Below are positions 25,409 through 38,400 of a stretch of 64,000 bases of DNA, one piece after another. A program made the translations under genes and the position numbers. The first letter of the stretch is position 1. Every line of letters starts with the position of its first letter. Source of the DNA: Cololabis saira (taxonomy: Eukaryota > Chordata > Actinopteri > Beloniformes > Belonidae); contig NC_084587.1 of the NCBI RefSeq assembly GCF_033807715.1, forward strand, positions 22,754,017-22,818,016, given 5' to 3'. Below the pieces are notes generated by a model. That model saw nothing but the letters and a program-made list of their open reading frames with translations, ran no database searches and was not told the origin of the DNA.

Positions 25409-25960
25409 AGCCTGGGATATACTTGCAGTTCAGACCGCGTACGCATCATGCACGTCTTTTACACTCATACCACGCGTATCCTGCGTTCATTTGACGCGTT
25501 GACGTGCACGTTCTCAAAAAGACACTGAACTCGTACGCGACCTGCAGTTCTCGCTCCGGCCACGAGTGACGCTGGTCCCGGTCAGATACCAGCTGGCCAC
25601 AAGTGACGACGCGGAGGTCGCTGGCGCCGTTTCCTTTGCCGAGATTGCAACCAAAGCAATTATATTATTATTATGTTATAATCTCCTACATCATCCAATG
25701 ATGTCATGTAAACCTGTTTGTTTTTCTAATCTGCTACTGCTACTACCGCTGCTACTACCGCTACTACTAAATATTTTATCACTTTTCCAACTGTTGCTCT
25801 GCTTACTGCCCCCTATCGGTGACCGCCAGTACGACGCGCTCTCCTCGCGTACTATGTGAGCGACGTTGCAGTTGGTGGTGCACGCGAACGGACGTGAACG
25901 GACGCGAACGGACGTGAACGGACGCGAACGCAAGCACCAACAGCAAGTATATACCAGCCT
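25409..25960 (-). mobile_element. PIF/Harbinger relic, family H, copy 1
   Basis: Termini AGCCTGGGATATACTTGC and the complement of GCAAGTATATACCAGCCT form an inverted repeat, flanked by TTA at 25406-25408 and 25961-25963. Internal blocks (GAGATTGCAACCAAAGCAAT, the CTACTACCGCTACTACTA-like run, the GTGAGCGA...GTTGCAGTTGGT segment) are shared with 56746-57362. The transposase region is almost all deleted. A 20-bp unit around GCGAACGGACGTGAACGGAC is tandemly repeated at 25886-25930. Confidence 0.75.
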
Positions 25961-26104
25961 TTAGCCTTGCAAGGGTTAAGAAAAGAACTTGTAGCTTTGC
26001 AATTGTCAACATAAAGATACTGTAGGTAATACTGAGGACACTTTTCACATTTTTTGATGGGGTAATTACTAACTATTCTATAAAAACAAACCAACAATCT
26101 GTAT

Positions 26105-26407
26105 AAAATATTGGTATGTTCGGTATGTACCTCGTATGGGGGTCATACGGAACTTATTTGCGTGATTTAAACGAAGCCGGTAGCTCTTCTAACTCCACAC
26201 TCCTCATTCTTATTCTTCTGCTGCTGCTCTTCAGTAATCGTCAGTTGCTGGCAGCTTTTAGGCTCATTACCGCCACCTGGATTGAGATGAGGAATTAACT
26301 TTTTAAAATAATCACTCAGACGTACAGTATTCGTCGTGTGCCTATGTGCACCGAACCGTGATGCCCGTACCGTGACGGGACGAATACAAATACCGTTACA
26401 CCCCTAA
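26105..26407. mobile_element. Fish MITE ending ACCGTTACACCCCTA (hAT-like)
   Basis: TCGGTATGTACCTC near the left, GTGCACCGAACCGTGATGCC and CGTACCGTGACGGGACGAAT near the right, and the terminal ACCGTTACACCCCTA match a widespread fish element whose other end starts TAGGGGTGTAACGGTA. That left terminus is missing here. The 60-codon frame (SSNSTLLILILLLLLFSNR) is a by-product. Confidence 0.65.
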
Positions 26408-27834
<1,427 letters not shown>

Positions 27835-27883
27835 AGCATGAAAGGCCCTTCCTACTGCAAGCGCCTGCTAGCACTGTCAAGCG

Positions 27884-27927
27884 TGCGATGCAGGTGGCGC
27901 GATGCAGGCGGCGCGATGCAGGCAACC
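27884..27927. repeat. 14-bp tandem repeat, three copies
   Basis: Unit GCGATGCAGGYGGC, with the last copy diverging to GCAAC. Confidence 0.8.
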
Positions 27928-28009
27928 TGAGAGACCACAGGCGATTTGGAAGCTTTCGGTATAAATTCATGGTTACCCATCACTAGTTAGACTAGGGCTG
28001 CCATTTTTC

Positions 28010-28140
28010 TTGCACCCGGGGAGCAGTTAGGTCTTAAGGCTTTACTCAGGGGCCCAAAGTGGTTCACCTAGGTTGCAATCTAGGGACTTGAACCTGGGTC
28101 CTCCAGACCTAGGCCCACCTCTGTAACTACTAGGCCCTGT
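28010..28140 (-). repeat. tRNA-derived SINE, minus strand
   Basis: On the minus strand an A-box-like TAGTAGTTACAGAGG (28118-28132) is followed about 30 nt on by a B box GGTTCAAGTCC (28084-28094). The body then runs to CCCCGGGTGCAAG-type sequence near 28010. No tRNA acceptor-stem pairing is visible, so this is a SINE head and not a tRNA gene. Confidence 0.62.
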
Positions 28141-30713
28141 ATTATTCCTAAATCTGTGACATTTGTTTTCTTGAAATGTTATCTTATTTCCATTCAGATG
28201 CAACTAATTTCCTTAAGGTAATTGAGCCAGATATTTGCATATTACAATTTTTTCCAAATGTGTGATTACTGCAAATCTGAATATTAGAGCTTGAAAGTAG
28301 ATCGTGCAACTACCCCAGTCTGTCTGCATAGAAATGGATTGACTATGTAAATGTGAACTATGGTTAAAAAAAAGGTCAACAACAACAACAAAAAAACTCG
28401 CTACATCCGAAAGTTTAACGCTTTAAACCATAAAACTACTTCAAAACCCCCAATCAACATATGTTTAGTATTTTATCAGTCCCTGAGCATAGGATGTTAG
28501 ACCTAGCTTTGTTCTTCCCCTTGTGCATGTGAACGATTAAAATACAGGCTTATCTGCAATTTATGAATGAAAAGCTCAGCAATCTGTCACCTAAATGGAT
28601 TAGTCAGACGTCAGAGATGTTGCCACTAAACATGCAGACATGGAAGTGTCTTGGCCTTGGAGGAAGAAACATTCTCATGTCCATGAGTTGCTTGGTGTCT
28701 TCAGTCCAATTTTAAATTCTGTATGCACTGTAGCAGAACATCTTGAAATGTATAATCCTTCTATGTCGTACTGCTTGTTATGAAATGTTGATTTGCCTCA
28801 CTCTCTGCAATGCTTCTCCACTTTTAAATATTTGTACTTAATCAGTAGATACTACACCTACTGAAACATTAATTCTCATGCTAATTTAGTAATGTAATTC
28901 ACATGTTTGAGAATCAAGTTAACGAACCTGGGGGTGAAGATTTCTGTATTGTGTAATTCTCTTTGACCTCATATAATCTTCTGTATGCATAAGTGGAATA
29001 TTGGAGACATTGCAGTCTGTTGACAATCAATATGTGCCCTTTCAATGCAGCGATGGTGGGACCAGAGAATAGCTGAGTAGCTGTGGCTGCTGCAGCAGGA
29101 TACCTACCAGATTGAGAAGCCACTCTTATATGCTTTTTAAAGTTACACTCTATCCATCCATCCAGACAATATTTTGGCTTAAATTTATTAGTGTGGATGG
29201 AGGCAGCATTGCAACAGAAATCATTGAGCACGATAGAATTCTATGATGCTTCAACACACTTCCTCTCGCTCCATCTCTCCCAGCTGACTGGGCATAAATA
29301 ATTGACCCCATAGTCTGGGCCCCCGCTCGTTACTGGGGGAAGTGTCGGCCTGGTTTGTGATGCTGAGAGGGAAGGTGCGAGTGCCTACCATCCGGCTTGG
29401 CTTCCCCATCTACCTCTGACCGCGCTCCAGTCCTTCATCTTTAATGGCCTGTGCTGTGATCGGACATCCAGCCTTTCCAACCTTCCAGCCTTGCCCACTT
29501 CATCAAGAATGTGAACGGCTGGGTAGTAACACATCTACTGCCAGACAGGAGTTTTTAAAAAATTCTGAAGAATTCTCCTGTGAATATAAGGAGTTATGGG
29601 CAGCATTATCAAAGGGAACAGAGGTAGGTGGGGGAGGGAGCACTGACATCCCAGAAAGTTATGTGGGAAAGTTTTAGATACATACTCAAACTAGAGCAAA
29701 ACTATTCATGGGGTTAAGGCGAGTACTATTGCTGCACGGTTTTATCACTTTTTTTATATGAAAGTTGGAAAAACCGTCTTTTACACTGCACTACAAAAGT
29801 AGTGCAGTGTAAAAAAAAAAAGGCAAAATATCCCATCAACTTCATGGCACATCACAATAAAACTATGCCATGTAAGTAACCATTCCCAGGTAGATTAAGG
29901 CTGAAAGAGGTTCAGTTACCATCTCCACAGAAGATCTCAGGTCACCATATGAGCAATTTTTGTATTTATGTAGCACAGTGAATTTGACACATCTGGATTT
30001 GGATAGATTAGAGGGCCACTAAACACTGACATGTAAGACAATAGCTGATTAGATCCCCCCAATATATCAATCAAACAAGGCTGTCAGCAGCTTCCTGCAG
30101 AGAGATCCATGGGAGACAAAAGGGGTAATGCAAAACATCGAGCCTGCAAATGAGAGGCCACATTATGCACTACTGCAAGACTAGCAGCCAAACAAAGACA
30201 CAATGAAGATGAAGAAGGCAAGACAGCAAGGAAGCCGGTAAGAGCTATGGGACAGGTAGCTCAAACAATGTGAAAGAAAAGAAACACTAACTAAAAACCC
30301 TTTTGATTTAAAGCACAACAAAAAATGTTGCAATATTTAGCTCCGTGCCCTTCCCCCCATAGCTGTAGAGGTTACGCAGCTTTTATGACGTTTTAGATTT
30401 TACTCTCGCTTGATTAAACTCTCTTTTCTTCTTCCAATTATTTTATTTTTTAACACTCTTTGTAGGTCTATTAATCACTTACCTCTGGATAAACTTGTGA
30501 ACCTTTTTCAAAGGGTGGTCATGTTAGAGTCTTAACTCTCTGTGCGTCTGAATAGTTGACACCAAGCTAGGGTATAAGACACTGGAGGATAACATAATCT
30601 TTATTTTTGAGCCATTTGCTATTTTACCATTTTCTTTTTACCATCCATCCAGTTATAACTGTTTTGATATTCAGGTAGCTTATAATTCAGACCAGTTAAT
30701 TCTACAGACCCAG
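28141..30713. other. Unique DNA, no gene seen
   Basis: Includes a perfect hairpin: TTTTACACTGCACTAC (29779-29794), loop AAAA, complement at 29799-29814. The segment 29230-29460 is repeat-free and GC-richer. Frames here lack domains. Confidence 0.5.
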
Positions 30714-31263
30714 TTCAGACCAGGCATTAAGAAAATCCAATCTCAAAAGATAAATGTTAATGGACGATCTGAATATATGCTAGGGTGCATTCAGATCTGA
30801 TCGCTCAGGATGCATTTGAAGGTGGTCTTGGACAATTGTGTCCAAATTCTCTTCTGACTCTGAACACAAAAGAATCCTTGGATAGATTCAGAGAACAGCC
30901 CAATAAACTAACTTCACTGGCTTCATTTTCTTCACAAAAGTTTTTGTCATGTTGTCCTTGTGATGTATTCACCCTGATTTTTATTGAAAATATCCATTGC
31001 TGAATGAAGTTTGGAAAAAAAGAGTTTGCGGCGGGTATTCTTCTTGTTATTCCCAATGTATTATTTTCTTTTATTCAAGTAATGTGTAGTTATTTCTGCC
31101 GTTGGTAATTGAAAATAACAACACATTTGGTGTTTGCAAGTTAAAATGACAGCTACGATCACTCAATGCACAATTGGGGTCTTATTGTTTTGCCCGGTGT
31201 GAATACATGCTTTAAATGTTTGTGTCTGGATTCTTCACGACGCATTTCAATGCCAGATCTGAA
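30714..31263. mobile_element. MITE with TTCAGAYCWGGCATT termini
   Basis: The left end TTCAGACCAGGCATTAAG and the complement of the right end (TTCAGATCTGGCATTGAAATG) are imperfect inverted repeats of a common fish MITE type. The interior has GATCTGAATAT and CAGATCTGATCG motifs and no coding capacity. Target duplication is not clear. Confidence 0.58.
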
Positions 31264-31280
31264 TACGCCTCTCGATTCCC

Positions 31281-31519
31281 TGATAGCAAAATATGAGTGA
31301 ATCAACGTTAAAATATGGTTAGGCAATAACATTGAATCCATGTTGAAGCCATTTTGAAGCCTGCGACAAACAGAATACGTTGATTCAACATTGATTAGAC
31401 GATGGCATTAGAATTAAATGATTGATTGATGGTTGATTCACCATCAATCATCGACCTTAACCAAAAATCTACCTTTTTGACCATAATTCAACATTTGTTT
31501 AACATCTTTTGCTATCTGC
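31281..31519. mobile_element. MITE with GATAGCAAAA termini
   Basis: Left TGATAGCAAAATATGA and the inverse complement of the right end (AGATAGCAAAAGATG), with repeated GTTGATTCAACATT-type blocks inside, typical of a fish MITE. It lies only 17 bp from the preceding MITE. Confidence 0.5.
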
Positions 31520-31972
31520 CTCTCATTTGACCAATCTCTGTTGCACTGAAGTTGCCTAAGAATTTGAGACCCCTTCAAAGGAAAGTATGAATCGTCACTA
31601 AACAAATACTATCACTTGAAATTTATGAGCCCAAATTAGGAAAGATTATATTAACAGGCAAAATTGCATAGCAATGTTAATAAAGTCACAATGTTCACCC
31701 TGTCTGACAATTGTGCAAAATTCACTATTAGTCTTTCCTCGTGTAAATAGAGAACTGACAGGTCCAGCGGGAGCCCATCAGAATGATTCTGCAGGATGAA
31801 GGTGATAGATGCATTTGCATTCATTGCTATTTATTTTTCTTCTCTACTATGATATTTGAATTAAGTTTACAGTAAAGGACAGTTCCCAAACTTTAGTCTA
31901 CAGGTCACATTATCTGCCGTATTCTGTCATAAAATTTTAGTTTAACAAACAAAGGACACAATCAGTGCAGCT
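31520..31972. other. AT-rich unique DNA, no gene seen
   Basis: Nothing recognised. Confidence 0.5.
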
Positions 31973-31976
31973 TTAA

Positions 31977-32964
31977 AGGTATTCTCCCTGATTTGGGAGA
32001 GCTAGCAAGAATTTTGAAATTTTGAAAGTGGCACCTCCTCTAAGCCCCGCCCCCTCCTCTAAGCCCCGCCCCCTCCTCCCCCTCCCGTCAGCGCTCCGTC
32101 CAAAGCCACGCCCCCACAAACTTTGGGGAACGCGCATTTGCAGGAGTTCAGTTTTCCAGGACATTTTGGACAGCACATTTTCAACAGAACTACCCCATGT
32201 CTCATTCACCTGTAAGCGAGGCCGGTTTTAGGGGGGGGGCAGGGGTGGGCCGTGCCCACCCAAATGTGCATCCTGCCCACCGGCGTCTCCATCCCGGCGA
32301 GAGCGGAGAGCGCCGGTGCGGCTGGCGGAGCGCTGCGGTGCGCTGCAGGCTCTAGAGCCACGGCTACGCCGTAGACTACGGTGTAGGCTACGGCGTACCC
32401 TACGGCGTAGCTGTGGCAACAGAGCCTGCACGGCACCGCAGCGCTCCGCCAGCCACACCGGCGCTCTCCGCTCTCGCCGGGATGGAGACGCCTCCATCCC
32501 CACGGACCCCCATACTGCTTCCGAGCCGGAGCTGCTGCGGCTCTTGACGTGTCCCCGCGGGCTGCTGCTGCTGGGCAGAGAGTCCTGCAGCAGCAGCCCG
32601 GACTAACGGCTCTGCTCCCCGCTCACCCACACAGCGGGGACCGAGCTGCTCTGGAAATAACTACATAATAACTACATACTGGGGTCCGTGGCGGAGGGGA
32701 GGGAGGGGGGTTACACTGGGACACTGTGAGCCCAGGAGGACCCGTGGGAAGTGGACACGGGGGGCTGGAAGCGAGTGCGCCAATGGGACAGGGCGGGGGG
32801 GGCGTGGTTTAATATGAAGGCATCTGATTGGTTCTTTCCCTTCCTGCCAAGCCTCTGGTCCTGGACCAATCCGTTTCATTCGGACCGAATGGGCGGGGCT
32901 TAGAGGTGCCTCTTTCAAATCTTGCTAGCTTTCCAAAATCAGGGATTTGTTGCATAGAATACCT
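31977..32964. mobile_element. TTAA-target element B (Kolobok- or piggyBac-like, non-autonomous)
   Basis: TTAA lies at 31973-31976 and 32965-32968. Long inverted ends start AGGTATTCT and share CCCTGATTT, GCTAGCAAGA, TTTGAAA and GGCACCTC...TCTAAGCCCCGCCC in mirrored order over about 75 bp. The interior is very GC-rich, with GC boxes, a 19-bp tandem duplication (TCCTCTAAGCCCCGCCCCC at about 32036-32073) and a 211-bp palindrome (32282-32492). No transposase is found. The open frames here come from CpG-rich composition. Confidence 0.75.
32282..32492. repeat. 211-bp imperfect palindrome
   Basis: The arms 32282-32340 and 32434-32492 are inverse complements over 59 bp with about one mismatch, both beginning GGCGTCTCCATCCC from their outer edges. 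The 93-bp centre has further inverted pieces (GCAGGCTCT with AGAGCCTGC, CTACGCCGTAG with CTACGGCGTAG). This could fold into a very stable cruciform or hairpin. Confidence 0.93.
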
Positions 32965-32967
32965 TTA

Positions 32968-33943
32968 AGGGGCGAATATACCTGCTGTTTGAGCCTGCGT
33001 TCGCGTTCACAACCAACTGCAACCTCGCTCGCATAGTACGCGTCATACCGGTGGTAACCGATTGGGGGCAGTATGCAGAGCCAGTTAGAAAAGTAATCAA
33101 ATATTTGGTAGTAATTTAATAAACCAGCTGGTGGAATAACGGATAAATAAACAAGACAGCAACACTGTACGACAAGAAGATCACTGCACTGCTCTGCTTG
33201 TGATCTCGGTAAAAAAAAGATGGTTTGTCGGGCCGTTCAACCAGAGCCGTCGGGAGACTGGAGAGGTTGTTCGTCTTGCTCATGCAGTAACTGATGATGA
33301 GAAACAGCAGCAATATTCCTGCATTTCCTCTGTTTCGTTTGACGACTTGTTACATGGGATTGTCCCACTGATTCAGCTCAAAACCAAACACAGCGAGTCC
33401 GAGACCGCAGCAGAGAGCTGGCAGTCATCCTGCGCTACGGGGGCGACAGGGACGAGCTGTAGCAGCCAGTTACACGCTTGGAACGTGCACGCGCATGTCG
33501 TCAGGAGATCCATTTACGTAAATAGTTGGAACAAAATTGGTGTCGGTCGAACGATGAAAAACCTCTGTATCCAGCTCACATGTTTGATCGGTGGGCAAAA
33601 CAGCCCACCAGCACCATCACTGCTGCATCTTCCGACGAGCACGACTCTGTATCTGCACCCAGGACTGTGTTGATTTGCCACTGTGCGGTGGCGATGTCGA
33701 TCATAAATGTGAGGATAACAACTGCCCAGCCTCTTTTCAAAACAGTCCACAAGTTTCCGACATCCGCGTCAAGTCACTGTGGTCAGCTGGTTCTCTGGCC
33801 TGGACCAGCGCCACTCTTGGGCGGAGCGAGAACTGCAGGTCACGTACGCGTTCAGTGTCTTTTGGAGAACGTGCCTGTCGACGCGTCAAAAGAACGCAGG
33901 ATAAGTGTGTCGGCCATTCTGAACAGCAAGTATATTTGCTCCC
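32968..33943 (+). mobile_element. PIF/Harbinger relic, family H, copy 2 (longest)
   Basis: The left end AGGGGCGAATATACCTGCTG and the complement of the right end (GGGAGCAAATATACTTGCTG) are inverted. TTA occurs at 32965-32967 and 33944-33946. The + strand holds the start of an HARBI1-like frame. The ends and the GTTGCAGTTGGT-type block match the copies at 25409 and 56746, in opposite orientation. The left end is fused to the right TTAA of element B. Confidence 0.76.
33200..33460 (+). pseudogene. HARBI1-like transposase N-terminal remnant
   Basis: The frame from 33200 gives KKRWFVGPFNQSRRETGE followed by a SFDDLLHGIVPLIQ-type segment, as in the N-terminal part of fish Harbinger transposases. 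After a frameshift near 33410 the next frame reads ELAVILRYGGDRDEL and then a stop. The catalytic nuclease core is not found. The copy at 57090-56788 has the same segment with its own damage. Confidence 0.65.
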
Positions 33944-33946
33944 TTA

Positions 33947-35125
33947 TTAGAGGCTGGAAGTGCTGCATATGTAAGCCTACTACTGTTTATGGCATTACTG
34001 ATCATTTGTTTCCTGTTAAAGTCAGCAAGAAATGTAAAATATCACATCAGGAGAAATGCATGTGCATGTAAGCAAACAGCAAGAATCCATAGTTCAAAAA
34101 TAATTTAATTTATTTCCAAGCATCACATCCAAATTTGGAACATATATTCACTACAAAATGCGTGAGTCGCACATGTTTCGGTCCAAAGAAACAAAGACGA
34201 AGAGAAGGGTGTCTTCCCCACAATGTGGATGAAAGAGATTATCAGAGGTGTTCCTGGTTGTTTCATTGGTCGCAGGCAGCCAAGGATTTTAGAAGAGAAT
34301 ATCGCAGAGCTGTCATTGTGTTTTCAGGGAGGGAGAGAAGAGGGAGAGGAATTGTTTGAACTCGGAGTAAACGCTGTGAAAATGGTGCAGCTGGCATATT
34401 TACACCTAGGGTCTGCACAGGGGGATTACATGCAACGTTTTTATGTCACCTATTTGACAGCATCATCTAATAAAGGCATTGAAGGTTCCCTCTTATTAGC
34501 TAGGTTGGGCCTACATTTAACACAGCTTTGAGTTTATAAACACAGTGACAGCCAACCCTCAAGGCCTTTAACAAACAACAAAGCAGAAGGTAACAATATA
34601 AGTGCTCATGTTTTAATTTGCAAAACCTGAGTGAAAAGTTGCCAGCTTTTAAAAAAGATAGAGCCCTAAAAGAATCCAAATGGATTGGATTTACATGATA
34701 TTTAAACCATAGTGGGCTTATGTTGCTTATGTTCAACTATCCAGACTAATGGAATGCATTAGTTTTAATCTAAAATGCAATGCAAAAGGAACGTCAATTA
34801 GCAGCTTTATTGTTCATATTCAACTGAGGCAGTTACAAAAGAATCCATTCTGAGGCAGGAGGGGATGATGGTGGAGCATCCCATGTGACTTGCAACTGGG
34901 TGACTGGAGATCCAAAAATGTGTGGTGCCACAAACAATGGAAAAGGAAGTTAGAGCAAAATGGGCAGCCATTCTTATATTTGTTTTTCATTTATTTTCTT
35001 TTGTGTCAGACAGTTGTGTACTATTTAGTATATAAATATAAATCAATTCTTGCACGCCAGGCCTGCAACACATTTTGCAAACAGATTGGGCAGTGGAAAT
35101 TTGGGGCTACTGATGTAGATTATAG
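33947..35125. other. Unique DNA, no gene accepted
   Basis: Frames at 34135-34531 (with EREEGEELFELGVNAVKMVQ) have some protein-like bias but no recognised domain or splice evidence. Confidence 0.4.
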
Positions 35126-35424
35126 GCGTGTTTCCACTCGGTGGAGTTCCAAACAGATTTTTCGGAGCTGGCCCTTTTTTGTCTGTCTGGTGGGTTTACC
35201 TTGGACTCCTGCTAGTGAAAACGGGATTATTAGATGCGTTTCCATTGGTGGGGTTAACAGGAAGCTCTACCAGGCCTGAACCTGAACGTAGAATACCCTA
35301 TCACCCCCTGCCAGGTAGTTCTTCTAAGCTAATTGAAGTACCTCTACTTCAGGATCATTTTTCTGCCCTGCAAAGGTTTCTGAAGGGCACGTTTGCAGGG
35401 CCATTCCTGGTAATGGAGACACGC
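35126..35424. mobile_element. MITE with GCGTGTTTCCA-type termini, copy 2
   Basis: The left end GCGTGTTTCCACT and the complement of the right end (GCGTGTCTCCATTACC) form the TIR. The right portion (TTTGCAGGGCCATTCCTGG) matches the element at 24325-24713. Non-coding. Confidence 0.68.
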
Positions 35425-38400
35425 TGACATTAGTGGAGAACCCAGAAGAAGACTCAAAACACAGGAGTAGAGTTGAAAACTTTTTTGAAGAAGTTCAAAA
35501 CAAAACCAAACAAAAATCAGTCTCTTGATACCTAACCAAACTGAGAGGCAAAATAAAACACTAAAGCTGTCTGTAACTCTCAAAACCATATGCTGGCTTT
35601 GAACTCCACGAGAACAAAGACCTTATGGCAGCAGCATGCTGCCAGCACTCAGCCTTAGTAACGTCTTGATTGAAGATCTCCATCAGGTGTGCTTCATCAG
35701 TGAGATGATTGCAGGCAGGAATACAGCCTGCCATTGAAGTCAGGCTGGGATTGTGACAAACACGTCAAACTACCCAAAAGCACAGCTAATAGAAGCGCAC
35801 CTATTGTCATTAAACAATGCAAGGTAAGGTAAAAGAACAAACAGAAGCTGTATGATCTCTAATTCCTCAAGCAATCAAGATCTAACATTCATCAGTAGCA
35901 GATTTAACCACATAAGCAATGGCTTACTTTAAGAAATTCATATAAAGCAAACATGTAATGATCTTATTAAAATATACTTAAAGGTCTCCTGTGCAATAAA
36001 ATAACCATTAATATCAACGTTGTCAATAGTTGGCATCAACGTGTCTGATCTCAGAGGAGGCAGGTAAAGATAATGGATGGATGGAAGCTGTGTGACCTGG
36101 ATCAAAAAAATAAAGGGGGACCTGACTTGAATGATAGTACTATGAACAAACTCATTTTACCCAGTGAGCTCTTTTGCTTCCCCCACTTCAGTATATTACA
36201 GCTGATTAAAATAGTGCCAATTTACAACAACATTAATCTTTAGACATAAAGACGTTAGACATAAAATTAACAAGTTTAATGCAAATCCCATTAAATATAG
36301 CCAATTTTTATCCACCAATAAACCAATTGTACTCTAATGAGATGTGATTCATTACAATTGCATTCATACAATTCTAAATGTGAAAAATCAGCCTCATTAA
36401 GGAAACCATCAGGTTGCCTTGTATCTCCACTTGGGTTCAATCCTTAGTTTAGTGCATGGGGAGTGGACAAGAGAGGAAAGGAAAAAGATCATTTATAACT
36501 GGTAGAGCCCTCCATGACAAGCTCAGGAAGGAAAGCTGCAGAAACAAGGAATATATGCCAAGTAAAATATAAAAGAAGAAAAACCCAAAGTCAATAGCAG
36601 GAGCAATGGCATTAATATAACTTACTATGAATAAAATATGATAAAACTGTAAAAACAGTAAGATTAGCTCAGTGTTTATTTTGTTGATGCAAAAAGCAGC
36701 CATGTTGGATTCTGAGTCTGGGGTTTCTCCAACATCTGAGCTGGAATTCCGACCTCATGGGCCATTCCAGTTGAAACGTACAACTAAAATCTCAAAACTT
36801 CCAATTTCCATGTACAAACGACACAAACTTTAAGTCTACACAGTGAAATGCTGGTTTAAGAGTCCAGAAAAAAACAGACAAAGATCCAATGTTTTGTTTG
36901 ACTATCCAAAAGGAAATAACGTAACCCCCCCCCCCCCCAAATTTTAAGCACCTAGTATTTCCTTGCTTTCTCCTCAAAAGCAACACAACAATCTGCTTTG
37001 TTATAAACTCCCTTTCTCTGATGTTTACTCAGAGCAAACTATTTACCCACCAATTACCCACAGATCCCCTTCCTCTGTTAACAGCTGGGGCCCCATAAAA
37101 GGGAACAAACAATAACAAGAGTGAAGGCTCCTCAGCAAAAAGAGACAAATTATAATCCAGGCAGACATGAGAAAGAGGGGTGTGGAAAGACCTTGTGTTG
37201 ATGGAGAAGAAATTGAACTCGATTAAAAGGCAAACAAAACAAACCCTCTACAAAACACACACTTTGTGAATGGGTCTGCACAAAGCTAATATGTAGCAAC
37301 CCGAACGCTCCTGAGGAGGCGAGATGAAAAAGACAACTGTTTAAAGGGAGAGATTTTCTTCAGTTTGGCTGACATATTTACACAATTATGTGCAGCATCC
37401 AAAGCACAGCAGCCGGCATCTCTGCCTCCTGACAAGTCACAAGAAGTTTAGTTTTTTTTGTTTTTTTCCCTCCCCTTCACCTTCCTCTTTACTTTTCTGT
37501 CAAGTTGATTAGCTGAGAGTGCATGGCATAGATCTGCAGAATAATACCAGCTGGAGGAACAGTGTCATCGTGTTTCCCAATGAACCTACCCTGTCTGAAC
37601 TCTACCTCAAATAATATTAAGGCTCTTATATGAGAGTCATCTACCTTTTAGTAAATCAGAAAATATACGTTTGACTAGCCAGAGGTGGATATTACAAGAG
37701 GGGTGGTGTTGGTGTTTGGCTAGACTGGAGGGGCATCACCCCACAGTATAAACATTGTCATGTTTTTATATAAAATTGTGTGAAATGTATTTTATTTTGT
37801 CAGATTCATTTATTTTCAAATAAAACCCATTAAACAAAGCTGGCAATGTCTTCGTGTAGATTCTCAGGAGTCCAGGTCATGGTAATCCTAAGAGCTCAAA
37901 TAGAGGGCAGCTGGACTTCTTTTCTGTTCCTTGTTGATGTTTTAACTCTGTCAAACAGATTTCTCCATTTCTATCTAACCGGTGGGAATTTTCATGTTTT
38001 GAAGCAGGAACTGGGACATTCGCCCAATGTGATTTGTTGAATTTGAATGTGTGTCATTGACCCATCCCTCCTGTGGGTCATTGATTCTATGAGTTCTTCG
38101 CTTACCTAGTCAATGGCTTTAAATAAAATAAGTCAATTGGCTTTTTAGTTAAGAGGTGAGGATCAGGAATATCAGTTTATCTTGATGCCTTTTGTAATAT
38201 ATGCTGGTGACATCAAATAGACATGAATGTTTTTGCCAAATTTCTATCGTATTTTGCTCAGTTTTCTGAGTCCAAGCCAAACATACTTTCCTTGAATGCC
38301 CCCCCCCCCTGCATTATTTGATGAGGTTTTTTGTTTCTGTATTACTACTCTGTTTCCCCTTTGTTTCCTCTCACCCCATCTCTTTCACTTTGTTGTGGAA

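Noticed and set aside
28084..28136. Possible tRNA gene on the minus strand
   Set aside because: A and B boxes are present, but no acceptor-stem pairing or clear anticodon arm can be drawn and a SINE body follows. The same reasoning applies to 15399-15461.
33526..34071. 181-codon + frame
   Set aside because: It starts inside Harbinger copy 2 and crosses its right terminus into unrelated DNA, so it cannot be a real gene. The segment is the eroded element end.
34135..34531. Overlapping + frames with glutamate-rich stretch
   Set aside because: Protein-like bias is weak, frames overlap each other, and no domain is recognised.
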